Assembly: GCF_001885765.1 (NCBI RefSeq)
Contig: NZ_JXKD01000006.1
Location: 81,337 to 145,336 of the forward strand
From: Enterococcus aquimarinus
GTDB taxonomy: Bacteria > Bacillota > Bacilli > Lactobacillales > Enterococcaceae
Reading direction: 5' to 3'
Length of the DNA: 64,000 nt
Both the position numbers and the translations under genes were made by a program. The notes beneath the pieces were generated by a model. That model was not told the origin of the DNA, made no database searches, and saw nothing but the letters and a program-made list of their open reading frames with translations. How positions within the stretch are numbered: the stretch's first letter is position 1; every line of letters starts with the position of its first letter. This document shows, piece by piece, positions 8,471 to 16,964 of the stretch.

Positions 8471-9664
8471 CTATAGCGAATGGTTCTGCCCTAGTGAATC
8501 TGCAGACCGTTCATATTTCTGACCTGATAATAAAATGAAAAAGCCGATTAATGAAAAGAAACTCGCAGTCGCTAAAAGCGTCGTTAAATTAGTCGCTTCC
8601 AAAATCACACCACTCAGTAAACTACCGACACCACTACCAATTCCTAAGTAACAAACTCCAACGGCGGCTTGCGCCTTCACCGCATCTTTCGCAGGAAGAA
8701 TCGTCCGGATAAATTGAATATTCCCGGCCCAAAACAAGCCATTCCCAAGCATTTGCATCATTTGTGCGATATTTAAAAGCAACAGATTCGGTGCTAACAT
8801 AATCAAGAAAATCCGTAAAAATGCAAAGAAAAACGATAATAACATTAATCGGTAAATCCCTAAGCGATCCGCTAGACGCGTAAAAATAATCGCGGCAGGG
8901 ATTTCACTCGCAGCCAGTAAAAAAGTTCCCAAGCCGTAATCACGGTTATTCCCACCTAACGAACGATACACATCAATTAAAAAACTCGAACTTAATTCTT
9001 TTCCAATAAACGAAAAAATAATCGCGATTAAAAATAATTTGAAAAAAGGAAACGCACGCAATAATGCAGGATAAGAAAAAGACTGATTTTCGGATTCATG
9101 ATGCGTGGCATCGGCCCCTTTCACACGATCTATTTTCAAAATAAAAAAGAGCAACGGAAAAAATAAGAAAAATTGCGCCACTAAAATCCGTTCCGGAGCG
9201 ACAAACAAGCCTATCAAAAGCGCGCTAATCGCATAGCTCAATGAACCCGCCCCCCGTGCCACCGGATAGTTAATTTTCTGACCTTTATAAAAATATAACG
9301 TCGACATCGCATCGATAAATGAAACCATCCCATAAGTCACAATGCCATACATCATAAAAATGAACGTCATTCCAAAAAATCCCGGATTTAAAATTTGAAT
9401 CCCAGTCATCATCATACTAATGATGATCATCACCGCAATCAATTGATTAAAAGAAATCACAGACTTAAATTTGTCCATCACATTGGCAATAATCGGTTGA
9501 AAAATGACACTAAATAACGCTCGTAGCGCCAAGAAAAAACCAATTTGCGTATGATTAAATCCTTGTGTTTGTAAAACAGGTACCATATAACCAATAAAAC
9601 AGGCGGACATCGCATAAAAACTACACTGCAACATCACATATTGATAATGCAACTTTTTCTCCAT
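8471..9664 (-). CDS. MFS transporter, LacY/oligosaccharide-symporter-like
   Basis: A 397-residue membrane protein with twelve hydrophobic segments. The arrangement (MLQCSFYAMSACFIGYMVPVL at the N-terminus, GFNHTQIGFFLALRALFSV, then a second half starting FFKLFLIAIIFSFIGKELSSSF) matches the MFS group related to oligosaccharide:proton symporters and nucleoside permeases. An Arg-rich loop between segments 2 and 3 is replaced by NVMDKFKS. The gene is monocistronic with no metabolic neighbour, so the substrate cannot be inferred. It is not obviously part of the carbamoyl cluster that begins 340 bases further on. Confidence 0.8.
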   Translation of the reverse strand: MEKKLHYQYVMLQCSFYAMSACFIGYMVPVLQTQGFNHTQIGFFLALRALFSVIFQPIIANVMDKFKSVISFNQLIAVMIIISMMMTGIQILNPGFFGMTFIFMMYGIVTYGMVSFIDAMSTLYFYKGQKINYPVARGAGSLSYAISALLIGLFVAPERILVAQFFLFFPLLFFILKIDRVKGADATHHESENQSFSYPALLRAFPFFKLFLIAIIFSFIGKELSSSFLIDVYRSLGGNNRDYGLGTFLLAASEIPAAIIFTRLADRLGIYRLMLLSFFFAFLRIFLIMLAPNLLLLNIAQMMQMLGNGLFWAGNIQFIRTILPAKDAVKAQAAVGVCYLGIGSGVGSLLSGVILEATNLTTLLATASFFSLIGFFILLSGQKYERSADSLGQNHSL

Positions 9665-10001
9665 CGTGACCTCACTTTGATTGTGATAAATCCCTTCGCA
9701 CCTCTACATCCTAAGCTCGCAAATCAAGGATTTATCGCTAATTTCAAATACTTTTTGAACCAGCTTCATCATACCTTCCCTCTTAGGTTTCTTCAAGCCA
9801 TTTTTTCGGGAAAAGGGCAACAAAAAAAGAGTTCCAATCTAAAAGATGTTAGTTGACTAACACTACAATTAGAAAGGAAATCTCTATTAGCATAAAAATA
9901 TTCAGTTCCATATCCAAACCCTTACTGTTAATGAAAGTCGAGTTTAGATAATGATGGTATCTAAAGTGTTAATGATTTTTTCTTAAACTATCGTATAGAT
10001 G
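9665..10001. promoter_or_regulatory. intergenic region with a 16-bp palindrome
   Basis: 337 bases lie between the MFS start and the end of the carbamate kinase operon. The only structured element is TGTTAGTTGACTAACA at 9847-9862, a 7-2-7 inverted repeat that could be an operator for the MFS gene. No convincing terminator for the carbamate kinase operon was found. Confidence 0.35.
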
Positions 10002-10937
10002 CTAGTTATGGATTACTGTACCGGTATTACCTAAAATAGCTTCTTTCGCTTTTTCGAGTGACGAAATGATTGCCTGGCGCCCAGGTTTAGATTCCACAAA
10101 TTTTATTGCTGCTTCTACTTTAGGAAGCATACTTCCCGGTGGAAAATGACCTTCAGCTATGTATTCTTTGGCTTGTGATACGCTAATATCTTCCAATTCT
10201 ACCTGATTCGGTTTTCCAAAATTGATTGCAACTCTATCAACGGCTGTTAAGATAAAGAATACATCGAGATCTAACTCTTCTGCCAACTTCTCACTCGCTT
10301 TATCTTTGTCAATCACAGCTTCAATCCCGACTAATTCATTTCCCTCTTCAATAACCGGTATCCCGCCACCTCCTGCTCCAATAATAATATGTCCGTTATC
10401 AACCATTTGTTTCATCAAGTCTGCTTCTATCACTTTTACCGGCTCAGGTGAAGGTATCACTTTTCTATAACCTCTTCCTGAATCTTCAATATAAGTATCA
10501 CCTGAATTTTCTATTAATTTATTTGCATCTTCTTTTGTATAAAATGGACCGATTGGTTTCGATGGATTTTGAAAAGCTGGATCTTCTTTATCAACCACTA
10601 CTTGTGTTACTAAAGAAACCACTGATTTTAGAATGCCACGGTTCAATAATTCTGTTCTTAGTGCGTTTTGAAAATGATAGCCGATATATCCTTGACTCAT
10701 CGCGCCAGATTCTGGAAATGGCATACTATAAATTTCGTCTCCTTTAACTTTGCTATATTCATTAAATGCCAAGTTAATTGCTCCGACTTGCGGCCCATTT
10801 CCATGAGATAAAACTACTTCATGCCCTTGTTCAATCATATCTACAATAGCGACCGCTGCATTTTTTACTAATTCCTTTTGTTCTATAGCGTTGTTTCCCA
10901 AAGCATTTCCGCCAAGCGCTATCATAACCTTACTCAT
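10002..10937 (-). CDS. carbamate kinase (copy 1, carbamoyltransferase operon)
   Basis: A 311-residue enzyme that in catabolism converts carbamoyl phosphate and ADP into ATP and carbamate. Motifs are intact: ALGGNALG near the N-terminus, SHGNGPQVG at 44-52, GAGGGGIPV, AVIDKDKASEKLAEEL, FFILTAVDRVAINFG and FPPGSMLPKVEAAI. Its start overlaps the stop of the DUF1116 gene by four bases, as expected for the last gene of a tightly coupled operon with the carbamoyltransferase subunits. In E. coli the equivalent kinase (YbcF/AllK) accompanies FdrA-YlbE-YlbF. This points to ATP formation from carbamoyl phosphate released by that complex. Confidence 0.92.
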   Translation of the reverse strand: MSKVMIALGGNALGNNAIEQKELVKNAAVAIVDMIEQGHEVVLSHGNGPQVGAINLAFNEYSKVKGDEIYSMPFPESGAMSQGYIGYHFQNALRTELLNRGILKSVVSLVTQVVVDKEDPAFQNPSKPIGPFYTKEDANKLIENSGDTYIEDSGRGYRKVIPSPEPVKVIEADLMKQMVDNGHIIIGAGGGGIPVIEEGNELVGIEAVIDKDKASEKLAEELDLDVFFILTAVDRVAINFGKPNQVELEDISVSQAKEYIAEGHFPPGSMLPKVEAAIKFVESKPGRQAIISSLEKAKEAILGNTGTVIHN

Positions 10938-12361
10938 CTAATTTCCTCCTTATATGTTTCCATAAACGCAATGAATGCTTTCTCAAAACACTCAAATGGT
11001 GGATGAACAATCCCCGCACCGATTTGTCCTATACCTGCTTCTTTATGAGCCATTCCCGTATTGATTACGGGTAAAATATTTGTATCGATAACTTTAAGAA
11101 TATCAATCCCATAAGCGCCACCTCTAAAGTTCAAGTTAGGAATAGAATAATTACTATTTTCACCTACTGTTATTTCATACATTTGCTCACTATAGTGTAT
11201 CGCATCTTCTACATCCCCACCAACAAACTGAACAATTGCAGGTGAAGCAGCCATCGCAAATCCCCCAATGCCCATTGTTTCTGTAATCGTGCTATCTCCC
11301 AGATCAGGCGCTGCATCTTCTTGAGTATATCCTGGGAAAAACATTCCTTTGATATAGTTCGCAGGTGCGGTAAACCATTTCTCATTACCCAAGCCACTTA
11401 TGCGAATTCCGAATTCTACGCCGTTTCGAGCCATCGTGGTCACTACGGTAGAATATTTCACACCTTGTGCAGCATCCAATGCAGATTTACTCGCAGGCAT
11501 AGATAAGTTCAAGAAGTAATGATCATTTTCACGAATGAAACGAGTAACATCTCTGACTTCTTCTTTCGTTAAATCTGTTTGTAAGAAATAATCGCTAATT
11601 TCGCGATAAAATAGACTTGTAGCTGCCTTATTTCTATTGTGACATTCATCTCCCATATGGAGTGCTTGAGATGTAATAGATTTCAAATCTATCCCATCTG
11701 TAAGAGCCAAAGCTTTCTTAAGTGCAGGAGCAAAAGTTTTCTCGATCCAGCTTAAGCGATCCAATACTTCTTGGGAGTTCGCTCCAAAACGAAGTACTTT
11801 TCCTAGACCCTCATTGACTGTACAGAACGTTTTATTCCCGTGTATCCGATTTTCAACAATATGAACGGGCATTGATGCAGAAATGATTCCAGCCATAGGA
11901 CCTACCGCATTATAGTGGTGGGCAGGGGCAAATTCAATTTCTCCTGATGATGCTAATTCTTCGGCTTCTTTCTCATTAGATGCCAATCCTTCATACATTA
12001 GCGCTCCTGCAATTGCACCTTTTACCGGACCAGCCATTCTTTCCCAATTGATTGGTGGACCCGCATGTAGAATAAGTTTCTTATGCATGTTTGGAATCAC
12101 ATTGATGGCTTGATCGATATCTATCAAGAATGGATGAGCCTCTTTGATAATTTTTATTACTTCTTGATTTGCTGCTTCAATTTTATTGATGTTTTTTAAG
12201 GAATCCAAAGCTTCAATCACCTGAGCATTTCCTCCTGCGGGTGGTCTCCAATCGTATTGAACCGATTCGACTTGTTGCAAATCTAGGTCATCTTTGAATT
12301 TTGATGTCCCAATATTAATTACACGTAATTTTTCATTTAAAATATTTTTACTGTTCGCCAT
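10934..12361 (-). CDS. allG: DUF1116 protein, oxamate carbamoyltransferase-like subunit (YlbE/AllG family)
   Basis: A 475-residue cytosolic protein of the DUF1116 family. Family stretches include PAGGNAQVIEALDSL, LHAGPPINWERMAGPVKGA, GPMAGIISASMPVHIVEN, ALHMGDECHNRNKAATSLF and GIGGFAMAASPAIVQFVGG. The E. coli homologue YlbE is one of three subunits of the oxamate carbamoyltransferase that ends anaerobic allantoin degradation. It starts immediately after the FdrA gene stop and overlaps the carbamate kinase start. No allantoin gene is nearby, so the substrate here is probably another N-carbamoyl compound, allophanate being my best guess. Confidence 0.88.
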   Translation of the reverse strand: MANSKNILNEKLRVINIGTSKFKDDLDLQQVESVQYDWRPPAGGNAQVIEALDSLKNINKIEAANQEVIKIIKEAHPFLIDIDQAINVIPNMHKKLILHAGPPINWERMAGPVKGAIAGALMYEGLASNEKEAEELASSGEIEFAPAHHYNAVGPMAGIISASMPVHIVENRIHGNKTFCTVNEGLGKVLRFGANSQEVLDRLSWIEKTFAPALKKALALTDGIDLKSITSQALHMGDECHNRNKAATSLFYREISDYFLQTDLTKEEVRDVTRFIRENDHYFLNLSMPASKSALDAAQGVKYSTVVTTMARNGVEFGIRISGLGNEKWFTAPANYIKGMFFPGYTQEDAAPDLGDSTITETMGIGGFAMAASPAIVQFVGGDVEDAIHYSEQMYEITVGENSNYSIPNLNFRGGAYGIDILKVIDTNILPVINTGMAHKEAGIGQIGAGIVHPPFECFEKAFIAFMETYKEEIR

Positions 12362-13915
12362 TTAAACAACCTCCCTTTTTGCAATCATTCCTGCTATTTT
12401 ACTTGCCTTCTCATTACTTTCAGCAACAAATATACCAAGTTCTCTTAGTTTATTTTCTTGCTCTGTCAATCCTTGCTTATCGGTATCAGTACCACAAATG
12501 TACGCTACGATTGGGAGTGAACGACCATTTTCTTCAGCAATTTTTTGTGCTTCCTTCAGCGTTTCAAATGACTCACCGACAGGATCTTCGTGAGAGCCAT
12601 ATCCAATTTCAAAATCCAGCAATAAAACTGCCGTATTTTCATTTTTTGCTTCTTTTATAATCCGTTCATTTCTCAAATTCGGTTCAATCATTGGGTGTGG
12701 CTTGCCTTTCGTAAACACATCATCTCCCGTATCTAATAGAATATGAGTATCGCTAGCACTAACATCTTCTAATTTTTCATGTTGTAATTTTGCTACATTA
12801 CTCTTTAAACCGTCAATTTCTTCTCTCAATAAAGATAATGCTTCAGCAGTTAAAGTTCCTCCACAAAATAATCCTTTTAAGTACTTTTGAGAATCAGATA
12901 ATTGTTTGATCTTTTGAGCAACCCAATCTTTTTCATCCGCACGTAATCCTACATCAAAAATAGCGTTTTCATCAAGAGCTAGAATAGATTGCCGAGCGCC
13001 TTCAATCAGTGTCGGTGCAAAAATAGCACCTGACTGTTCGATCGCTTCTTTATCCCCATCTAAGAAACAAACTACTACTGGTTTTGATATTTCTCTAACT
13101 TTATTTAAGATTTTCTCTTGAATTGATTTCGCTGGCGGCTTCGAAATAAGTGTAATGACTTTCGTGTCTTCATCTTCATTCAACAGTTCTAATCCCTCTA
13201 ACATCATGATTCCGCCTATTTTTTCATGTAAATCTCTACCCCCTGTTCCAATTGCATGTGTGATTCCATAGCCTAAGCGGTTAATCTGAACTGCTACTTC
13301 TTGCAATCCGGTTCCCGAAGCAGCAACTAGCCCAATCGCTCCTTTTCTCACGTCATTTGCAAAGCAAAGCCCCGTCTGATTAATCATCGCTGTTCCACAA
13401 TCTGGACCCATAACAAGTAATTTCTTCTCAGCACCCAGTAATTTCAGTTCTCTCTCATCTTCGATAGATACGTTGTCACTAAACAACATGACATTCAATC
13501 CATTATTCAACGCTTGCTTAGCTTCTCTAGCTGCGTATTCTCCAGGAACTGAAATTACTGCCATATTCGCCTCAGGTAACGCACTCAGGGCACCTTTAAA
13601 GGTCGTCACACTTTGGATCCCTTGTTTATTGTTAGATGATTTTTTAGAACTCAATTGTTCATTAATGTAGTTTAGCGCTTGTTCCAATTCAACTTCACTT
13701 TTAGATTTGACCGCAATAATCAAATCATTTTCAGTTGCATTTTGTACCTCTTCCGTACTCATTCCTACATTTTCTAACAATTCTTTGTTCATAGCTGTAG
13801 CCATCGACACGACTGCCTCGACAACGCCCTCTTGTTGCAAAACTTTCCCCGATAAAGACATTAGTGTAACGGAATCGTGGTAAGCATTTTTTTCAATAAT
13901 CACTTTAATTTCCAT
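12362..13915 (-). CDS. fdrA: FdrA family protein, oxamate carbamoyltransferase-like subunit
   Basis: A 517-residue protein with a succinyl-CoA-synthetase-like fold and no relation to fumarate reductase despite the name. It matches E. coli FdrA along its length: AVISVPGEYAAREAKQALN, NVMLFSDNVSIEDE, LVMGPDCGTAMI, AASGTGLQEVAVQI, ITHAIGTGGRDLHEKIGG and LISKPPAKSI. The C-terminal half (LKGLFCGGTLTAEAL, VLLLDFEIGYGSHEDP) is also conserved. The ATG at 13915 follows GAGGG; a further ATG at 13921 is less well placed. It overlaps the end of the DUF2877 gene and abuts DUF1116. Role inferred: catalytic part of a carbamoyltransferase working with DUF1116 and DUF2877. Confidence 0.9.
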   Translation of the reverse strand: MEIKVIIEKNAYHDSVTLMSLSGKVLQQEGVVEAVVSMATAMNKELLENVGMSTEEVQNATENDLIIAVKSKSEVELEQALNYINEQLSSKKSSNNKQGIQSVTTFKGALSALPEANMAVISVPGEYAAREAKQALNNGLNVMLFSDNVSIEDERELKLLGAEKKLLVMGPDCGTAMINQTGLCFANDVRKGAIGLVAASGTGLQEVAVQINRLGYGITHAIGTGGRDLHEKIGGIMMLEGLELLNEDEDTKVITLISKPPAKSIQEKILNKVREISKPVVVCFLDGDKEAIEQSGAIFAPTLIEGARQSILALDENAIFDVGLRADEKDWVAQKIKQLSDSQKYLKGLFCGGTLTAEALSLLREEIDGLKSNVAKLQHEKLEDVSASDTHILLDTGDDVFTKGKPHPMIEPNLRNERIIKEAKNENTAVLLLDFEIGYGSHEDPVGESFETLKEAQKIAEENGRSLPIVAYICGTDTDKQGLTEQENKLRELGIFVAESNEKASKIAGMIAKREVV

Positions 13916-14795
13916 AAACATTTCCCTCTTTTCTTTTTAGTAAATAACTTAATCCGAAACTTACTCCAGACAACATATCAGTACCTGACGTAGATCCGAT
14001 TTTGAGCACCTCTTGAGCTGATCCACAACGAATCAGATAGTCGTATAACGCCTGATTGATATTGCTTTCCAACATATTTTTTATCATAAAATAACTCACC
14101 ACTGTGGTTCTATTTGTAAACTCCACTGCTTTGAATTGTGTGAGTAGTTTTTTTATATCCTCATTTCCCATTCCGTAGCAATGTAGTACCGCTAATAGAC
14201 CTGTTACAAAATCATCTCCAGATGGGGTCAGACCTATACCTAAACCAATAAATCGTAATAGATTTTCTACGGTTAACTCCTTATCGAGTTGCGTGAATAA
14301 TTGAATGTAATGCTGATTATAAATAGATTGCGGAGAACTATTTCCTTGAACGTTTCTATGCTTTAAATAAGCCTCTAGGACTCCACCAGGTTTTCCATGT
14401 TCTTTCAAATAAGCTAGTAATAAATAATCTTTCTTACGCATCTCACCAAGACTTAAATATATGAATTGCAACGGGTAATACCATGTTGAAGCGTTCTCGT
14501 AATACACTGTAGACATCCCTATTCGAAAAGATTCCTCTTGATTAAAGAACACAGCATCTCCTATATACGATGAATCGTGTAATTGCATAAAAGAAATTCT
14601 ATCCTTTGTCTTTAACATACAGGGAGAAGAAACCACGTTATCAACTGCTATGGCTATCAACTGATGCGGACAAGAAAATTCTATGTTGATGACCTTATCA
14701 AATTTATTGACGATTCTTCCATGACTGTTTTCCTCTTTCAGGATGCGGAACTGTTCGCATAGCTGACGGTCCATTTTCTTTATCTGTATGTCCAT
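13905..14795 (-). CDS. allH: DUF2877 protein, oxamate carbamoyltransferase-like subunit (YlbF/AllH family)
   Basis: A 296-residue protein whose hallmark is the segment LGIGLTPSGDDFVTGLLAVLH near residues 185-205, typical of DUF2877. The C-terminal SGTDMLSGVSFGLSYLL is also family-like. It is the first gene of the operon, overlapping FdrA by about ten bases. The E. coli homologue YlbF is the third subunit of oxamate carbamoyltransferase. The N-terminal half is more divergent, as expected if it helps define substrate choice. The ATG at 14795 lies unusually far (about 16 bases) from the nearest GGAGG, so the true start is slightly uncertain; an ATG at 14774 is the alternative. Confidence 0.82.
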   Translation of the reverse strand: MDIQIKKMDRQLCEQFRILKEENSHGRIVNKFDKVINIEFSCPHQLIAIAVDNVVSSPCMLKTKDRISFMQLHDSSYIGDAVFFNQEESFRIGMSTVYYENASTWYYPLQFIYLSLGEMRKKDYLLLAYLKEHGKPGGVLEAYLKHRNVQGNSSPQSIYNQHYIQLFTQLDKELTVENLLRFIGLGIGLTPSGDDFVTGLLAVLHCYGMGNEDIKKLLTQFKAVEFTNRTTVVSYFMIKNMLESNINQALYDYLIRCGSAQEVLKIGSTSGTDMLSGVSFGLSYLLKRKEGNVYGN

Positions 14796-15270
14796 AACGT
14801 TCTCTAATTTTCACCTCCAAACTTCTCTATTCTGTCTATATTTTGTTAAAGTAGCAGGTATTTTCTCTTTTAATTTACACTCTAACAATTAGTGTTATTT
14901 GACAATCTTATGCACCATAATACACACGCTATCTTCTTACGTTTCATTGAAAAAAAGCAATTGATAGCGCTTTATTTATTATTTAATGTCATATTAACAC
15001 GCGAAAAAAAAATTATCATTGTCAAAATGTGACATAAAAAATAATTTTGCTTATCATAAAATTACTAAAATCTCGACGCCATAATTCAGTCTATCGCTCG
15101 GAATAAATGATAGGAAGAAAATAGCCTCAATCATCTTATATTTGTTTTTTACAATAATTTGAGTAAGGTATTTTTGCTAGAAGATATATGTTATGATGTT
15201 GCAAACGGTTAAAAAAGAGTGAGATATTGGATCAAACTAGACACACTCGTATTTTTAAAGGAGATATACT
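14796..15270. promoter_or_regulatory. divergent control region between the carbamoyltransferase operon and the PucR-type regulator
   Basis: 475 bases, very A/T-rich, must hold promoters in both directions. Three symmetrical elements are seen: TAACAattagTGTTA at 14883-14897, a cre-like TGATAGCGCTTTAT around 14971 that lacks the final CA, and TGTCAaaatgTGACA at 15020-15034. No clear sigma-A promoter could be fixed. Confidence 0.5.
15020..15034. promoter_or_regulatory. candidate operator, 5-5-5 inverted repeat
   Basis: TGTCA AAATG TGACA is a perfect inverted repeat roughly midway between the two divergent starts, and is the best candidate for a site of the adjacent regulator. The assignment is inference from position and symmetry. 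Confidence 0.4.
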
Positions 15271-16896
15271 ATGGCAATCACTATAAAAGATGTTTTGTCT
15301 CTGGACGGCTTTGAACATGCGCTATTATTAGCTGGGGAAAAGAGTTTGGACAATGAAGTGAGAAAAGCGACTCTAATGGAAGTGCCAGATATTTTCCCTT
15401 TTCTTGAGGCAAAAAGTTTTATTTTAACGACGCTGTATCCTATCAACAGCGATAAAAAAGCAATAGATGAGTTGATTCCTCGTCTGTTACAATCTGATGC
15501 TACAGGTTTATGTATTAAAGTTGGGCGGTATATAGATAAGATTCCTGAAAAAATGATTACTCAAGCGCAAGAATTAAACTTTCCTTTGATAGAATTACAC
15601 GGAAGTGATAACTTATCCTCACTTGCCATGGATATTATGAGTATTTCTTTGGATGAGCATATCAATCAGATTTCTTTTCTTAATTCTGTTCACTATCAAT
15701 TAATGAAGTTGTTTTTAAAAGGACATGATATCGATAGTCTTGTAAATGAGTTTTCAAGATTGATTCAAGCACCTGTGATTCTACTAGATAGTACCTACAA
15801 TATTCTCGCGACTTCCCCAACGCTGAAAGAAAGTAAAATAGAAGTTCAGACTGAACTTCCTTACCATGGGAATTCCTTAGTCTCGATTGAGATAGATGAA
15901 AATAGTTACTTACCTCATGATTTACTCGTTCATTCAATTGAAGCAAGCAAGCGAATTTTTGGTTATTTAATTCTTTTACAACCTGAAAGTACAAATAAGA
16001 ATCTCATGATGGTTGTAGAAGAAGCATCATTGCTATTGGCTACAGCATTTTATAAAAATTATGCAGTTGCTGAAAAAGAACGCAACTTCCAAGATTCATT
16101 TGTTCGTGATCTTTTGCAAGGAACTGAGATCTCACAAATGGATGCCCTACATACAGCGAAACTTTACGGTTGGGAATTAGAATTTCCACAGATTTTACTT
16201 GTTCTAAAAGTTTATAGTTCCAATGCTTCTTTAGTCCGTGCTACCTATGAAGAGCTTATTACTCAAAGCACTATTCAAAAACTTATTAGTAGAAAATTAT
16301 TCACTTCTCCAAATAAAATTATGCTAACCTTCTTAGATGATTCGCTGGTTATCTTTGTCAATTCTGCTTTCATAGATGATAGCAAAAAAAAGATGAAAGA
16401 AATCGGGCAATTCATCTTAGAAATATTAAGCCCTGAGTATGACGTGGGTATCGGAATATCCAGTCCAATTTTAGATACAAAAAACATTCCACAAGCATAC
16501 GGAGAAGCTCAAACTAGTCTACGTATCGGACGAAAATTAGAAACAAATTCTTTTATTAGTCATATTGAAGATAATCTAATCTACAGCGTTTTAAGAGAAA
16601 TCAAAAATCAAGATATTTTAGAAAAATTTGTTGATAGTATTCTTGGCGAAGTCATACAACATGACAAAGAACATAACAGCCAGTTATTAGAAACGCTCTA
16701 TGTATTGATTCAAACTGGATTCAATCTAAAAGAAGCTGCTGTAAAGTTGTTTATACACTATAATACCTTACGATATCGCGTGAATCGTTTGAAAGACTTG
16801 GGGATTGATATCCGCAAGGAATTAAGAATTGCTGATGTAACGGTTGCTTATCACATCTATCTCTGGATTGAAGCGAGTCGCCAATCAGAGGACTAG
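15271..16896 (+). CDS. PucR family transcriptional regulator
   Basis: A 541-residue regulator. The N-terminal domain (VLSLDGFEHALLLAGEKSLDNEV..EVPDIFPFL) matches the PucR ligand-sensing domain of purine catabolism regulators. The middle carries a GGDEF-like remnant typical of the CdaR/PucR group. The C-terminus (ETLYVLIQTGFNLKEAAVKLFIHYNTLRYRVNRLKDLGIDI) is the PucR-type helix-turn-helix. The start follows AAAGGAG. It is divergent from the carbamoyltransferase operon and convergent, across a shared terminator, with the biuret hydrolase operon. It is therefore the likely activator of both, responding to a ureide or triazine. The effector is not visible from sequence. Confidence 0.9.
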   Translation: MAITIKDVLSLDGFEHALLLAGEKSLDNEVRKATLMEVPDIFPFLEAKSFILTTLYPINSDKKAIDELIPRLLQSDATGLCIKVGRYIDKIPEKMITQAQELNFPLIELHGSDNLSSLAMDIMSISLDEHINQISFLNSVHYQLMKLFLKGHDIDSLVNEFSRLIQAPVILLDSTYNILATSPTLKESKIEVQTELPYHGNSLVSIEIDENSYLPHDLLVHSIEASKRIFGYLILLQPESTNKNLMMVVEEASLLLATAFYKNYAVAEKERNFQDSFVRDLLQGTEISQMDALHTAKLYGWELEFPQILLVLKVYSSNASLVRATYEELITQSTIQKLISRKLFTSPNKIMLTFLDDSLVIFVNSAFIDDSKKKMKEIGQFILEILSPEYDVGIGISSPILDTKNIPQAYGEAQTSLRIGRKLETNSFISHIEDNLIYSVLREIKNQDILEKFVDSILGEVIQHDKEHNSQLLETLYVLIQTGFNLKEAAVKLFIHYNTLRYRVNRLKDLGIDIRKELRIADVTVAYHIYLWIEASRQSED

Positions 16897-16910
16897 TGCT
16901 GCTCCGAACA

Positions 16911-16955
16911 AAAAAAGAGACAGAGCTGAATTCATTTCAGTTCTGTCTCTTTTTT
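16911..16955. terminator. bidirectional terminator between regulator and biuret hydrolase operon
   Basis: A 15-bp stem, AGAGACAGAGCTGAA pairing with TTCAGTTCTGTCTCT with one G-U pair, is flanked by A and T runs on both sides. It serves the two convergent transcription units. Confidence 0.9.
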
Positions 16956-16964
16956 ATTCATAAT

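Noticed and set aside
12362..13915. FdrA as a fumarate reductase component
   Set aside because: The historical gene name is misleading. The sequence has a succinyl-CoA-synthetase-like fold and no flavin or iron-sulphur motif.
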